The position numbers and the translations under genes are program-made. Positions 1-12,512 of a stretch of 64,000 nucleotides of DNA are shown here, piece by piece. The first letter of the stretch is position 1; each line of letters starts with the position of its first letter. The notes under the pieces were generated by a model. It worked only from the letters and a program-made list of their open reading frames with translations. It searched no databases and had not been told where the DNA came from. Source of the stretch: Rhynchonema sp. JSB1_4 (lineage: Eukaryota; Nematoda; Chromadorea; Monhysterida; Xyalidae); assembly GCA_030248065.1 (NCBI GenBank), contig JASAMV010003622.1:1-64000 (forward strand), read 5' to 3'.

Positions 1-680
1 TGGGGATTTCGTGTCACAAAACTTACCTGTTCAAATCACAGGTACGGCGATAATTGTGAAAGATGCATGCACATTAATCGTTTTTATCTTGCGCTTATGT
101 TTAATTCGCCGATTTTAAGCCCAATACTACACAAAATACGCTCATGCGCGCGTGGCGCGCGAAAATGTTACACTTTTGTGAATATTCGTCGTGAAGTCAC
201 TTCAAGGTGCCGGTTCATTTGATTTTTCAATCTTTTTCTGGCATTCGTCTTCGCACTTTTGTCGTTGTGACTTCTGTCATGTGTGTGTCGATACTGGATG
301 CAAACAATAATAAATTGAAATTGCATTGTGAAGTGTTTCTTCTGGCTGCGGAAGGTTGACAGTTTTCCAGAGCGCACTGTTTGAACTGGAGTTGAGACCG
401 AAGTGACACGCATCAGTCACAAAACGGTCATAAATTTACTCACCACCAGGCTGCAGTACACAGGTGTGCTGTATGTGTGCGCAAGAGGCACCCTGATCTA
501 GCAAGATGCACGTGCATTATTATTGCTTGTCTGTTGTCTCTGCTCACTGTGTGTGTGTGTGTGTTTGCACACGCAAAGAACAAACATGGGCACACTGCAG
601 CAGTATTGATTAATTATGCAACGCTACCAACAGCATTCTGTTTCACCGACCCACCTAAATAATAAAAGCAATCTTTAGAC
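1..680 (+). repeat. Module A of the A-B-C repeat (5' end cut by window)
   Basis: This module begins near TGGGGATTTCGTGTCAC, carries a short perfect palindrome around GCGCGTGGCGCGC and a (GT)n tract near 545-566, and ends at CTTTAGAC. It recurs almost identically at 11205-11876 (same strand, constant offset of 11199), at 8555-9221 (same strand) and inverted at 4134-4803. Short open frames inside it are conserved only because the DNA is; none resembles a protein family. It is probably part of a non-autonomous mobile element or a large satellite. Confidence 0.8.
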
Positions 681-2271
681 CAGGGTTGGAAAAAAAATTT
701 TTTTTTAAAAAGTCTCAGATTCTGGGAAATTTTCACAAATTTGCCTAAAAAACGCGCAAAATCGCGAAAAATGCAGCTTTAATTGACAAGTCACTTTTGT
801 GACTTGGTTTGCATCACTCATGAAGGGTGTTTACGTCATTTCGATGCGATCCAACAGTCTGTGCTTGTTATGGACCTATGATTGCTGCTCTGTGGTATTG
901 GTCGCACAATGACTAAATCAGAATTCATCTACCCTGATCTTCAGGTTCAACCTTAACCACTATGCTACTTGTATTTTTGACGTAACAAAAATTAAAAACA
1001 CATATAACCGCTGATTTTGGCTTTAGAACCACACATTCTGTACAAAAAGTCATGGTCTGGAACCGTTCATACTAAAAGTTACGAACTCGGCGATAGCACC
1101 ACCGTGTTTCTCGAGTACGAAAACCACATAAACAACTTTAATAGTTCTGGTAACCCAACTTTTCGGCGAAATTTTACTTCGGGAAGCACACTTTACATAC
1201 AAAAAGTCGTGGTCATGGTCTGGAACCGGTCTCAGTCGTGGAGTTACGAAGTCGGCGATAGCACCATCGTGTTTCTCGTGTGCGAAAACCCTATATGCGA
1301 TATTAACATTTCTGGTGTTCAGTAACGTCTGGGCCCTGACTACTCTTTTGTGGAAAAAAAAAGGGAAAGAACGTTTTTACAAAAATGACAACTGTATCTT
1401 GCCCGCGATTGCGCGTGTGGGCACGCAGCGGGATGAAATTTTGTGCGGCCATTTTGGGGCACGGTATATACATTGTGTGCAAGTTTGAGCTCATTCGGTT
1501 GAGTATTGTTGAAATAGCGCACGATCAAAATTTTCAGAAAGCGCACTATAGGGAATGAACCATATGTCGCTTAGCATTACCATGCTAGCTCCGATACCTT
1601 CCCGTGATACATGAGACACAGTATGCATATACTTATGTACATGGTACTTTGATGTCATACCCCATCGGGTGGGTCATATACGACTGATTCAGCGACCCGA
1701 CAAGTATTTCTGCAGTTTATATTCTCAATTTTATATGATGGTTTATGAGTGAATCTTGCTTATTCGACCACAAACTGTTGTGTCTGATATTGGTCGCACA
1801 ATGACTATATAAGAATTGGTCAAATTTTTTTCCTGAATCGTAAAGAGGGAAAGTGACGGGGCAATGACGTTGCGTTGCGTGATCGCACACAAAGTATGTC
1901 GTAAAGAGAATGTTTCAGACCTGCGGCAACGTGGTTGATCTGCTAGATTATTTTTAGCTGTAAATGTTTTGTCAAAAATACAAGTAGCATAGTGGTTAAG
2001 GTTGAACCTGAAGATCAGGGTAGATGAATTCTGATTTAGTCATTGTGCGACCAATACCACAGAGCAGCAATCATAGGTCCATAACAAGCACAGACTGTTG
2101 GATCGCATCGAAATGACGTAAACACCCTTCATGAGTGATGCAAACCAAGTCACAAAAGTGACTTGTCAATTAAAGCTGCATTTTTCGCGATTTTGCGCGT
2201 TTTTTAGGCAAATTTGTGAAAATTTCCCAGAATCTGAGACTTTTTAAAAAAAAATTTTTTTTCCAACCCTG
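681..2271. mobile_element. Composite inverted-repeat element with MITE-2 ends
   Basis: Both ends carry the hAT-like terminus CAGGGTTGGAAAAAAAA / its complement. About 300 bp inside each end (681-985 and 1967-2271) are near-perfect inverted copies, and the inversion continues outward into module A (463-680 and 2272-2491). Flanks are CTTTAGAC on the left and its reverse complement on the right, so this is an inverted-duplication junction and not a simple insertion. Part of the interior (about 1590-1800) is the reverse complement of 12087-12275 inside the intact MITE-2. The central 986-1590 stretch holds no gene I can support. Confidence 0.7.
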
Positions 2272-2491
2272 GTCTAAAGATTGCTTTTATTATTTAGGTG
2301 GGTCGGTGAAACAGAATGCTGTTGGTAGCGTTGCATAATTAATCAATACTGCTGCAGTGTGCCCATGTTTGTTCTTTGCGTGTGCAAACACACACACACA
2401 CACAGTGAGCAGAGACAACAGACAAGCAATAATAATGCACGTGCATCTTGCTAGATCAGGGTGCCTCTTGCGCACACATACAGCACACCTG
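2272..2491 (-). repeat. Inverted end fragment of module A
   Basis: This is the reverse complement of the last ~220 bp of module A (GTCTAAAG to CACACCTG), including the CA/GT microsatellite. It is cut abruptly at 2491, where module C begins. Confidence 0.75.
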
Positions 2492-3652
2492 GTATGCGGA
2501 TGTACAATTGTACAACGAAGCAGTGCGATTATGGGATGATCCGTTCTTGTGAACAACCGTCGGTTCTTGTTCTTGCTCCTGGAGTTTTCCAGTTGCGCCC
2601 CCTGGATTTTTTCGTTCGGATGCCAAGTTTCTGGTCTACAATTACTGGTAAAAATACAACAAAAGTACACATACGTACATACATACAATATGGTAGCTTG
2701 TTTTCAGTAAACTGTTGGTCATTTTTTGCAGTCTCGCATGTGGAACCAAAATACAATCATTACGAGCCGGAACATGGGACAGAAAAATAACACCCAATCA
2801 GGAATGAACCACATTTGGAAAGTGCAAAAATTTTGTGCGGCTCCGTTCGGAACACGGTTGGAACCGAGCCCCATGGAGCTCTATTTCGACATAAAAATAA
2901 TTTTCAAAATCTAATTTCCAACGTGCTACCGAATAGAGCCCCAGGTGCTGCAACTGGAAAACTCCGGTATCTTTGTGATGAAATGAAATCTGACTAAACC
3001 TATTGCTTGACTCCTTCCTCCTAAACACTCGAGCAGCAAACCATTCTTTATTCTGCATCATTCCTCAAGCATAACCCCACACCAGAATAATGTATAAATG
3101 TTGTGCGTTTGGTTTGTGGAAAAACAGCCCTGCCGGCCAGCACGAGCAAAGACTCGAAAACTTCTTAAATGTCAGAAACAGTTGATACCACTGAAAAAAT
3201 GGGACAAAAATTTCCATAGTTGTCGCGAAAAGAAAATTTCTTGTTTGTACCTACACATCTCACTCTCAACAAAAATCACAAATGTCACAATTCCTGATTT
3301 GCCTTGCCGCAACAATTTGGCATGTAACCGCTGTTTTGTCCCCCGCTGTTTTGTCCCGCGCTGTTTTGTCTCCCGCTGTTTTGTCAACCCAGTGTTGTCC
3401 TAACCCATCACCAAGTTTATATCGCTCACTGTTTTTGTGCTTTCAAGCGGAGACTAGCAGTGTCATAATCAGACCTCGGCCCGAAGAGGAACAAGATTTC
3501 TTCTCCCTCCCCCTCCCCCCCCGATAGATTCAGGCTGGGAAAACAATTTGGTGAAAAATGGGTCAAGGGGGTGCTTTGGGTCGGGGAATCCGAATCTATT
3601 TGGTCACGTGACCCTTGGGGACTTTTTGGGGGTCGAAATTGAGTTGATACGT
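2492..3652 (-). repeat. Module C, inverted copy
   Basis: This is the reverse complement of 9691-10843 with only scattered differences. It includes repeated TTTTGTCCC/GCTGTTTTGTC short direct repeats near 3330-3390. Paired coordinates sum to about 13343 throughout, which shows it is one arm of the giant palindrome. No protein-coding signal was recognised. Confidence 0.8.
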
Positions 3653-4133
3653 ACGGCGCAGTGAAGATGTGTGGTGCGTGGTAGTGAAACATCACGGACG
3701 ACTTTTATGCAACCAAAACACACAGCATACACTCTTTTATGGTGAGCATGAGCAGGCACTTTCGGGCGCTGTTCGCTTTTCATGCCTGCCGGTGCCGAGA
3801 TATGTTTTTGGTGATTTTGTTTTCTGATTGTAACTTTGGAAACAGGGCCAACCAAATCTTTCAACAAAAATGAGACAAAACATCAGAAAATACTCAGCAA
3901 ACAATTTCCAGAAAATAACGGCAAACTTAAAAATTGCAAAAAGCTGCGCATGAGACGACGTTGGATTTGAACTGGGGGCACAGGCCGAGCGGTGTCAGCT
4001 GGAAGCCGACCCATCTCATCCCCAGTCCTCGTCTACAACGTACGCCTCCTAGTGTGGTGTTGTTTCGCTTGTTGTGCTCTTGCTTTACAGCGCGCACTCC
4101 TGTGGGTCACAGGAGCTGTGCTGAGCGGTCGTC
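3653..4133 (-). repeat. Module B, inverted copy
   Basis: This is the reverse complement of 9222-9690 and, in part, of 12513-12965. It contains the word TGAAACATCAC near 3686, next to the B/C boundary. Confidence 0.8.
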
Positions 4134-5090
4134 TAAAGATTGCTTTTATTATTTAGGTGGGTCGGTGAAACAGAATGCTGTTGGTAGCGTTGCATAATTA
4201 ATCAATACTGCTGCAGTGCGCCCATGTTTGTTCTTTGCGTGTGCAAACACACACACACACAGTGAGCAGAGACAAGCAATAATAATGCACGTGCATCTTG
4301 CTAGATCAGGGTGCCTCTTGCGCACACATACAGCACACCTGTGTACTGCAGCCTGGTGGTGAGTAAATTTATGACCGTTTTGTGACTGATGCGTGTCACT
4401 TCGGTCTCAACTCCAGTTCAAACAGTGCGCTCTGGAAAACTGTCAACCTTCCGCAGCCAGAAGAAACACTTCACAATGCAATTTCAATTTATTATTGTTT
4501 GCATCCAGTATCGACACACACACATGACAGAAGTCATAACGACAAAAGTGTGAAGACGAATGCCAGAAAAAGATTGAAAAATCAAATGAACCGGCACCAT
4601 GAAGTGACTTCACGACGAATATTCACAAAAGTGTAACATTTTCGCGCGCCACGCGCGCATGAGCGTATTTTGTGTAGTATTGGGCTTAAAATCGGCGAAT
4701 TAAACATAAGCGCAAGATAAAAACGATTAATGTGCATGCATCTTTCACAATTATCGCCGTACCTGTGATTTGAACAGGTAAGTTTTGTGACACGAAATCC
4801 CCATCAATGAAATGAAATGAAATGAATTCATTGGCTTGAATAAATTACGTCATTGACTTCGACGAACGTCGTCAATATTGCATAAATCTTCAGCAACATG
4901 CCTCCCGGTCTGAGCCGGAATGAGTCCGAAAGCATCGGAGTGTTTTTGGCCCACGATGATGGTCGACCATCAACCGAAGCCCCACAAGTACATACGTCGA
5001 CATTCAACAAGCGCAGTGAGGCGGCAATCGCTCTCGAGTGATCAATTGGACTAAATACTGGCCATACAGTATGCGGATGTACAATTCTAC
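4134..5090 (-). repeat. Module A, inverted full-length copy
   Basis: This is the reverse complement of 8289-9221: the A body at 4134-4803, and the A head at 4804-5090 with ATGAAATGAAATGAAATG and the TCGACGAACGTCGTC short palindrome. It continues module B of the same palindrome arm. Confidence 0.8.
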
Positions 5091-5443
5091 AAGCACGAAG
5101 CTAGTCGATCATTTGGACAAACTGGCCATACAGTATGCGGATGTACAATTGTACAACGAAGCAGTGCGATTATGGGATGATCCGTTCTTGTGAACAACCG
5201 TCGGTTCTTGTTCTTGCTCTTGGAGTTTTCCAGTTGCGCCCCCTGGATTTTTTCGTTCGGATGCCAAGTTTCTGGTCTACAATTACTGGTAAAAATACAA
5301 GAAAAGAACATAGGCACCATATAAATAGCTTGTTTTCAGTAAACTGTTTGGTTATTTTTTGCATTCTCGCATGTGGAACCAAAAATACATCATTACGAGC
5401 CGGAACATGCGCAGTGAAGATGTGTGGTGCGTGGTAGTGAAAC
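5091..5443 (-). repeat. Short module C' (inverted)
   Basis: This matches the reverse complement of 13492-13800. Relative to full module C it lacks about 876 bp (compare 9690-10565). A ~60-bp local duplication of the GTATGCGGATGTACAATT segment occurs at 5068-5150. It ends in the AGTGAAAC that flanks the next MITE. Confidence 0.75.
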
Positions 5444-5900
5444 CAGGGTTGGGCAAAAAAAAAACGACGCCTTTTTTAATAAAAAAACGCGACTTTTTTT
5501 AAAAAAAAACGCCTGGGTGTTTTTTCGTTTTTATTCCTGAATTTCCTTGATTTTCCCTGATTTTTTAGGGAAAGTACCCTGATTATCATGGAAAATCAAT
5601 TTTTTGTCCCATTTTTTTCAGAAAATTTTCGACCAATTTTTACTTTGTCGAGATATACGTCGATATACGGAGTTTGACTTTCAGTGATGACCCCGGCTAA
5701 AGTTGGTCCCACGATGCGGGTCTGATATGGGATCTTAGCAACTCGCTAGAAAAGGGTTGAAACCTGTTTATTTTGCCTCAGAACACATAGAATGACTTCA
5801 TTTAACCACGTTTTCTTCCCAACATGAGCGTTTTCCAATTTTTTGGGGGCATATTTTGGTCATCTGGGCGTTTAAAAAAAACGTTTTTTGCCCAACCCTG
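5444..5900. mobile_element. MITE-1, hAT-type, copy 1
   Basis: The ends are CAGGGTTGGGCAAAAAA and its inverted complement. An 8-bp target duplication AGTGAAAC lies at 5436-5443 and 5901-5908, diagnostic of the hAT superfamily. The interior is A/T-run rich and has no open frame of substance. The same element occurs at 12966-13483, at 41344-41854 and truncated at 7450-7900. Confidence 0.92.
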
Positions 5901-6145
5901 AGTGAAACATCACGCTCGACTTTTATGCAACCAAAACACACAGCGTACACTCTTTTATAGTGAGCATGAGCAGGCACTTTCGGGCGCTGTTCGCTTTTCA
6001 TGCCTGCCGGTGCCGAGATATGTTTTTGGTGATTTTGTTTTCTGATTGTAACTTTGGAAACAGGGCCAACGAAATCTTTCAACAAAAATGAGACAAACCA
6101 TCAGAAAATACTCAGCAAACAATTTCCAGAAAATAACGGCAAACT
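5901..6145 (-). repeat. Module B, inverted, truncated by a TTAA element
   Basis: This is homologous to the reverse complement of 12730-12965. Similarity stops at GGCAAACTTAA, exactly where a TTAA-type element end begins. Confidence 0.75.
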
Positions 6146-6210
6146 TAAAGCTGCTGGTTAACAACCCTTCGACCGCGCTTGATCTTGGGGGGCACAGCGA
6201 TTCAAGCAAT
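6146..6210. mobile_element. One end of a TTAA-type element
   Basis: After TTAA comes AGCTGCTGGTTAACAACCC followed by a GATCTTGGGGG block. This matches both ends of the TTAA-flanked palindrome at 29594-30557. I could not find its partner end, so the element looks truncated or was expanded into the adjoining minisatellite. Confidence 0.6.
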
Positions 6211-6465
6211 GTTTGACATGTTTGATGTTTGAAAAATCTTCAAATCAAATCAAACATCAAACTTGTCTTCAAACATCAAAAATCAAACATGTCAAACATC
6301 AAACTTGTCGAATCAAACATCAAACATTGCGAATCAAACATCAAATATTGCAAATCAAACATCAAATATTGCAAATCAAACATCAAATCTATCAAATCAA
6401 ACATCAAACCTGTCTTCAAACATTGCAAATCAAACATGCAAAATCAAACCATACTTGTCAAATAA
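6211..6465 (+). repeat. Minisatellite of ATCAAACATC-like units
   Basis: Tandem units of about 10-19 bp (ATCAAACATCAAA, ATTGCAAATCAAACATC) repeat across the segment. Every frame is open, as expected for a short-period repeat, so the apparent peptides are not evidence of a gene. Confidence 0.85.
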
Positions 6466-7449
6466 TGCTGTAATTTTCGCAGGTCACTATTGAACAGATT
6501 ATTTTTTATTCTTTTGAAACAGTTACTTCTTTAGCCCATGCCGGGATGGTAATATGTTTGGTCATAACGTGACTTATGTACATACAGTACATACCATACT
6601 CTACAAGAGCTAACGAGCAATAGCATTCAGCAGGGTTTTAGTCCCCTTTCACAGGTTGCCATTGTTAGACCTCGCATGTGCTTACACCGTTCACAACTGT
6701 ATAGGCGTGACAAGCCGTACGTGGCCGGCACGTTATAAGAAACGAGCGCTTGATATATGCGTGCTACCTGGACATACCACGGTCACCAACGGCCATGAAC
6801 TTTCAACTGCCAAAAGTGTTTTGCGTGCAATTAGAATGAAAGAGCACTATGTGACGGCTTTGAAAGGAGGTGAAATGTGTTAAAAAGCTGCACACCATAC
6901 TGTGCCAACTGTACGCACGTGCGTCAGCCAAAACCAAGTCTATATGAAATCAGTGGTGTCGTTTGGCGGGCGTTGGGTGTTCGCCTGGTTGGTATCCCGG
7001 TATTAGTATCCTGAATGTTTGGCTAGGAGGTCATTTCATGCGGTATCCTGATCTTTTGTGGGTGACGCCGGTATCCGTGTATCTGGTATCTTGACTTTTT
7101 GGCCTGGAGTATCCTGTATCCTGACTTTTTGATGACTAGCGACACCATGTATGCATATATTCAACATTTCCATTATGTCTTCAAACAATGAGCAAAACGA
7201 CAGCGTGTTTTGGGTATAGTTCACTTCCAATACATAACATACATACAATGCAGAGTTCAGCTGATGAAAATCCGAAAAATAACTCTTGAAAAGCAGTAAA
7301 TAAAGGGAGACGTTATTTAAATGAAATGTAGAACCAAAAAAGTTTTGAGGAAGAAATAGACAAAAATTCGTTTTATTTGTACATTTAGGTGGTTATTCGC
7401 TCTTTTCACCACTTCATGACCTTTCTTTAAAAACCAACAAAAGCAACAT
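6466..7449. other. Central spacer of the giant palindrome, no gene seen
   Basis: This stretch has no convincing coding frame or splice structure. A degenerate short tandem repeat built on GGTATCCTG/GTATCCTGAC lies at about 6990-7125. The 3' half is AT-rich. Confidence 0.5.
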
Positions 7450-7900
7450 AAAAAAAACGTTTTTTTAAAACGCCCAGATGACCAAAATATGCCCCCCAAA
7501 AAATTGGAAAACGTTCATGTTGGGAAGAAAACGTGGTTAAATGAAGTAATTCTATGTGTTCTGAGGCAAAATAAACGGGTTTCAACCCTTTTCTAGCGAG
7601 TTGTTAAGATCCCATATCAGACCCGCATCATGGGACCAACTTTGGCCGGGGTCATCACTGAAAGTCAAACTCCGTATATCGACGTATCTCGACAAAGTAA
7701 AAATTGGTCGAAAATTTTTTGAAAAAAATGGGACAAAAAATTGATTTTCCTTGATAATCAGGGTACTTTCCCTGAAAAATCAGGGAAAATCAAGGAAATT
7801 CAGGATTTAAAAAAAACGAAAAACGACCCAGGCGTTTTTTTTGAAAAAAAACGTCGTTTTTTTTAAGAAAAAACGCCGTCGTTTTTTTTGCCCAACCCTG
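7450..7900. mobile_element. MITE-1, left-truncated copy
   Basis: This is homologous to the MITE-1 interior and right end (TTTTTTGCCCAACCCTG at 7884-7900), in the orientation opposite to copy 1. The left CAGGGTTGGG end is missing and I see no target duplication, so it is a decayed or rearranged copy. Confidence 0.8.
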
Positions 7901-8288
7901 ATACGACCATCAAAATATCGATTACAGCCCAAATCTTGCGCGTCAGATCGACTTTGCGCGCCCGGTTTTGCACCAGACCTGCATATAAATGTACATGTGT
8001 AGTAGCATGTAGTAGTACATTAGCGATGCCACATCACTGTAAAAGACCAGCCCCGCGCATCCCTGTACGGATTTGGGGACAATACAGGGCGCCGCAGGCG
8101 CGATTTTGGAAAAATTGTCCCGTCCACAGAAAAAAAAGTGCCAATTTTTTGCCTCGAAAATAGCCATTTTTGGACATTTCAGCCCATTTTGGGCAACTTT
8201 TTTTTATTAAAAAAAAAGCAAAATCTGAGTTTCAAAAAAAAAATTAATTAATTAAATTAAATTAATTAACCACTTTTTTTTGAAACAA
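7901..8288. other. AT-rich spacer with MITE-end remnant
   Basis: No gene is apparent. A run of ATTAATTAATTAAATT at about 8243-8270 precedes GAAACAACCCTG, which looks like a decayed hAT-type end abutting module A. Confidence 0.4.
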
Positions 8289-9221
8289 CCCTGCCGCATA
8301 CTGTATGGCCAGTATTTTGTCCAATTGATCACTCGAGAGCGATTGCTTCACTGCGCTTGTTGAATGTCGACGTACTAGTGGGGTTTCGGTTGATGGTCGA
8401 CCACCATCGTGGGCCAAAAACACTCCGATGCTTTCGGACTCATTCCGGCTCAGACCGGGAGGCATGTTGCTGAAGATTTATACAATATTGACGACGTTCG
8501 TCGAAGTCAATGACGTAATTTATTCAAGCCAATGAATTCATTTCATTTCATTGATGGGGATTTCGTGTCACAAAACTTGCCTGTTCAAATCACAGGTACG
8601 GCGATAATTGTGAAAGACGCGTGTACATTAATCGTTTTTATCTTGCGCTTATGTTTAATTCGCCGATTTTAAGACCAATACTACACAAAATACGCTCATG
8701 CGCGCGTGGCGCGCGAAAATGTTACACTTTCGTGAATATTCGTCGTGAAGTCACTTCAAGGTGCCGGTTCATTTGATTTTTCAATCTTTTTCTGGCATTC
8801 GTCTTCACACTTTTGTCGTTATGACTTCTGTCATGTGTGTGTGTCGATACTGGATGCAAACAATAAATTGAAATTGAATTGTGAAGTGTTTCTTCTGACT
8901 GCGGAAGGTTGACAGTTTTCCAGAGCGCACTATTTGAACTGGAGTTGAGACTGAAGTGACACGCATCAGTCACAAAACGGTCATAAATTTACTCACCACC
9001 AGGCTGCAGTACACAGGTGTGCTGTATGTGTGTGCAAGAGGCACCCTGATCTAGCAAGATGCACGTGCATTATTATTGCTTGTCTCTGCTCACTGTGTGT
9101 GTGTGTTTGCACACGCAAAGAACAAACATGGGCACACTGCAGCAGTATTGATTAATTATGCAACGCTACCAACAGCATTCTGTTTCACCGACCCACCTAA
9201 ATAATAAAAGCAATCTTTAGA
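8289..9221 (+). repeat. Module A, full-length copy
   Basis: Starts at CGCATACTGTATGGCC and ends at CTTTAGAC. It is the mirror image of 4134-5090 about a centre near 6675. It contains the conserved GCGCGTGGCGCGC palindrome and GT tract. Noncoding as far as I can see. Confidence 0.8.
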
Positions 9222-9690
9222 CGACCGCTCAGCACAGCTCCTGTGACCCACAGGAGTGCGCGCTGTAAAGCAAGAGCACAACAAGCGAAACAACACCACA
9301 CTAGGAGGCGTACGTTGTAGACGAGGACTGGGGATGAGATGGGTCGGCTTCCAGCTGACACCGCTCGGCCTGTGCCCCCAGTTCAAATCCAACGTCGTCT
9401 CATGCGCAGCTTTTTGCAATTTTTAAGTTTGCCGTTATTTTCTGGAAATTGTTTGCTGAGTATTTTCTGATGTTTTGTCTCATTTTTGTTGAAAGATTTG
9501 GTTGGCCCTGTTTCCAAAGTTACAATCAGAAAACAAAATCACCAAAAACATATCTCGGCACCGGCAGGCATGAAAAGCGAACAGCGCCCGAAAGTGCCTG
9601 CTCATGCTCACCATAAAAGAGTGTATGCTGTGTGTTTTGGTTGCATAAAAGTCGTCCGTGATGTTTCACTACCACGCACCACACATCTTC
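9222..9690 (+). repeat. Module B
   Basis: Directly continues module A without the MITE that separates A from B at 11877-12504, so it supplies the empty-site version of that insertion. It carries GATGTTTCAC near its right edge. Confidence 0.8.
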
Positions 9691-10843
9691 ACTGCGCCGT
9701 ACGTATCAACTCAATTTCGACCCCCAAAAAGTCCCCAAGGGTCACGTGACCAAATAGATTCGGATTTCCCGACCCAAAGCACCCCCTTGACCCATTTTTC
9801 ACCAAATTGTTTTCCCAGCCTGAATCTATCGGGGAGGGAGAAGAAATCTTGTTCCTCTTCGGGCCGAGGTCTGATTATGATACTGCTAGTCTCCGCTTGA
9901 AAGCACAAAAACAGTGAGCGATATAAACTTGGTGATGGGTTAGGACAACACTGGGTTGACAAAACAGCGGGAGACAAAACAGCGCGGGACAAAACAGCGG
10001 GGGACAAAACAGCGGTTACATGCCAAATTGTTGCGGCAAGGCAAGTCAGGAATTGTGACATTTGGGATTTTTGTTGAGAGTGAGATGTGTAGGTACAAAC
10101 AAGAAATTTTCTTTTCGCGACAACTATGGAAATTTTTGTCCCATTTTTTCAGTGGTATCAACTGTTTCTGACATTTAAGAAGTTTTCGAGTCTTTGCTCG
10201 TGCTGGCCGGCAGGGCTGTTTTTCCACAAACCAAACGCACAACATTTATACATTATTCTGGTGTGGGGTTATGCTTGAGGAATGATGCAGAATAAAGAAT
10301 GGTTTGCTGCTCGAGTGTTTAGGAGGAAGGAGTCAAGCAATAGGTTTAGTCAGATTTCATTTCATCACAAAGATACCGGAGTTTTCCAGTTGCAGCACCT
10401 GGGGCTCTATTCGGTAGCACGTTGGAAATTTGATTTTGAAAATTATTTTTATGTCGAAATAGAGCTCCATGGGGCTCGGTTCCAACCGTGTTCCGAACGG
10501 AGCCGCACAAAATTTTTGTACTTTCCGAATGTGGCTCATTCCTGATTGGGTGTTATTTTTCTGTTCCATGTTCCGGCTCGTAATGATTGTATTTTGGTTC
10601 CACATGCGAGACTGCAAAAAATGACCAACAGTTTACTGAAAACAAGCTACCATATGTACGTATGTGTACTTTTGTTGTATTTTTACCAGTAATTGTAGAC
10701 CAGAAACTTGGCATCCGAACGAAAAAATCCAGGGGGCGCAACTGGAAAACTCCAGGAGCAAGAACAAGAACAGTTGGTTGTTCACAAGAACGGATCATCC
10801 CATAATCGCACTGCTTCGTTGTACAATTGTACATCCGCATACT
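9691..10843 (+). repeat. Module C, full-length
   Basis: Mirror of 2492-3652. It contains an ~876-bp block (9690-10565) that is absent from the short C' copies. Confidence 0.8.
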
Positions 10844-11876
10844 GTATGGCCAGTATTTTGTCCAATTGATCACTCGAGAGCGATTGCCGCCTCACTGCGC
10901 TTGTTGAATGTCGACGTATGTACAGCGCACGCATGCACGTAGCCAGTGCACGCATCATGTGCTTTACGGATCAGGCAACGCGTTTGAAAAGTTTCTCCCA
11001 AAAGAATTGTCAGAGTATACCAGTGGGGCTTCGGTTGATGGTCGACCACCATCGTGGGCCAAAAACACTCCGATGCTTTCGGAGTCATTCCGGCTCAGAC
11101 CGGGAGGCATGTTGCTGAAGATTTATAAAATATTGACGACGTTCGTCGAAGTCAATGACGTAATTTATTCAAGCCAATGAATTCATTTCATTTCATTGAT
11201 GGGGATTTCGTGTCACAAAACTTGCCTGTTCAAATCACAGGTACGGCGATAATTGTGAAAGATGCATGCACATTAATCGTTTTTATCTTGCGCTTATGTT
11301 TAATTCGCCGATTTTAAGCCCAATACTACACAAAATACGCTCATGCGCGCGTGGCGCGCGAAAATGTTACACTTTTGTGAATATTCGTCGTGAAGTCACT
11401 TCAAGGTGCCGGTTCATTTGATTTTTCAATCTTTTTCTGGCATTCGTCTTCGCACTTTTGTCGTTGTGACTTCTGTCATGTGTGTGTCGATACTGGATGC
11501 AAACAATAATAAATTGAAATTGCATTGTGAAGTGTTTCTTCTGGCTGCGGAAGGTTGACAGTTTTCCAGAGCGCACTGTTTGAACTGGAGTTGAGACCGA
11601 AGTGACACGCATCAGTCACAAAACGGTCATAAATTTACTCACCACCAGGCTGCAGTACACAGGTGTGCTGTATGTGTGCGCAAGAGGCACCCTGATCTAG
11701 CAAGTTGCACGTGCATTATTATTGCTTGTCTCTGCTCACTGTGTGTGTGTGTGTGTGTGTTTGCACACGCAAAGAACAAACATGGGCACACTGCAGCAGT
11801 ATTGATTAATTATGCAACGCTACCAACAGCATTCTGTTTCACCGACCCACCTAAATAATAAAAGCAATCTTTAGAC
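10844..11876 (+). repeat. Module A with a ~95-bp internal insertion
   Basis: This copy matches 8289-9221 and 1-680, but carries an extra segment at about 10925-11020 between TCGACGTATGTAC and CAGTGGGGCTTCGG. Confidence 0.8.
10925..11020 (+). mobile_element. Half of a small foldback element inside module A
   Basis: The block AGCCAGTGCACGCATCATG ... TTTGAAAAGTTTCTCCC reappears as the right arm of the foldback at 25650-25840. The other module A copies lack it, which marks it as a later insertion or partial copy. Confidence 0.65.
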
Positions 11877-12504
11877 CAGGGTTGGAAAAAAAATTTTTTT
11901 TTAAAAAGTCTCAGATTCTGGGAAATTTTCACAAATTTGCCTAAAAAACGCGCAAAATCGCGAAAAATGCAGCTTTAATTGACAAGTCACTTGGTTTGCA
12001 TCACTCATGAAGGGTGTTTACGTCATTTCGATGCGATCCAACAGTCTGTGCTTGTTATGGACCTATGATTGCTGCTCTGTGGTATCAGACACAACAGTTT
12101 GTGGTCGAATAAGCAAGATTCACTCATAAACCATATAGAATTGAGAATATAAACTACAGAAATACTTGTCGGGTCGCTGAATCAGTCGTATATGACCCAC
12201 CCGATGGGGTATGACATCAAAGTACCATGTAAGTATATGCATACTGTGTCTCATGTATCACGGGAAGGTATAAATAACATCATTTGGGGCATCTTAGGTA
12301 CCAAATACATGCCCCAAAAGTGATTTTGTGAAGAAAATTTTTCGACCCTTGAGAAAAAATGACAAAAAATAATCCCCAAAAAGGCCATTTTTGGACGTTT
12401 TAGAACATTTTGTTCCCCCGAAAAATTTAAAAAAAAAATTTTTTTTTAAAATTTTTTTCAAAAACCTTTTTTTTAAAAAAAAACAATTTTTTTGCCCAAC
12501 CCTG
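11877..12504. mobile_element. MITE-2, hAT-type, intact copy
   Basis: The ends are CAGGGTTGGAAAA... and ...TTTTTGCCCAACCCTG, with 8-bp target duplication CTTTAGAC at 11869-11876 and 12505-12512. The uninterrupted site exists at about 9214-9225. No coding capacity is visible. Confidence 0.9.
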
Positions 12505-12512
12505 CTTTAGAC

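Noticed and set aside
2290..2688. A 132-codon minus-strand frame that looks conserved with 477-662 and 10664-10942
   Set aside because: Conservation follows from the repeated modules; it crosses a module junction and a GT/CA microsatellite and has no recognisable domain.
6213..6493. Three overlapping open frames of 75-86 codons rich in Ser, Asn, Ile and Lys
   Set aside because: They are all readings of one short-period minisatellite; no frame is favoured.
5444..7900. MITE-1 copies at 5444-5900 and 7450-7900 also mirror the centre of the giant palindrome (coordinate sum 13344)
   Set aside because: The flanking 350-390 bp between each MITE and the arms are not homologous and the right copy lacks the shared target duplication, so the symmetry may be coincidental.
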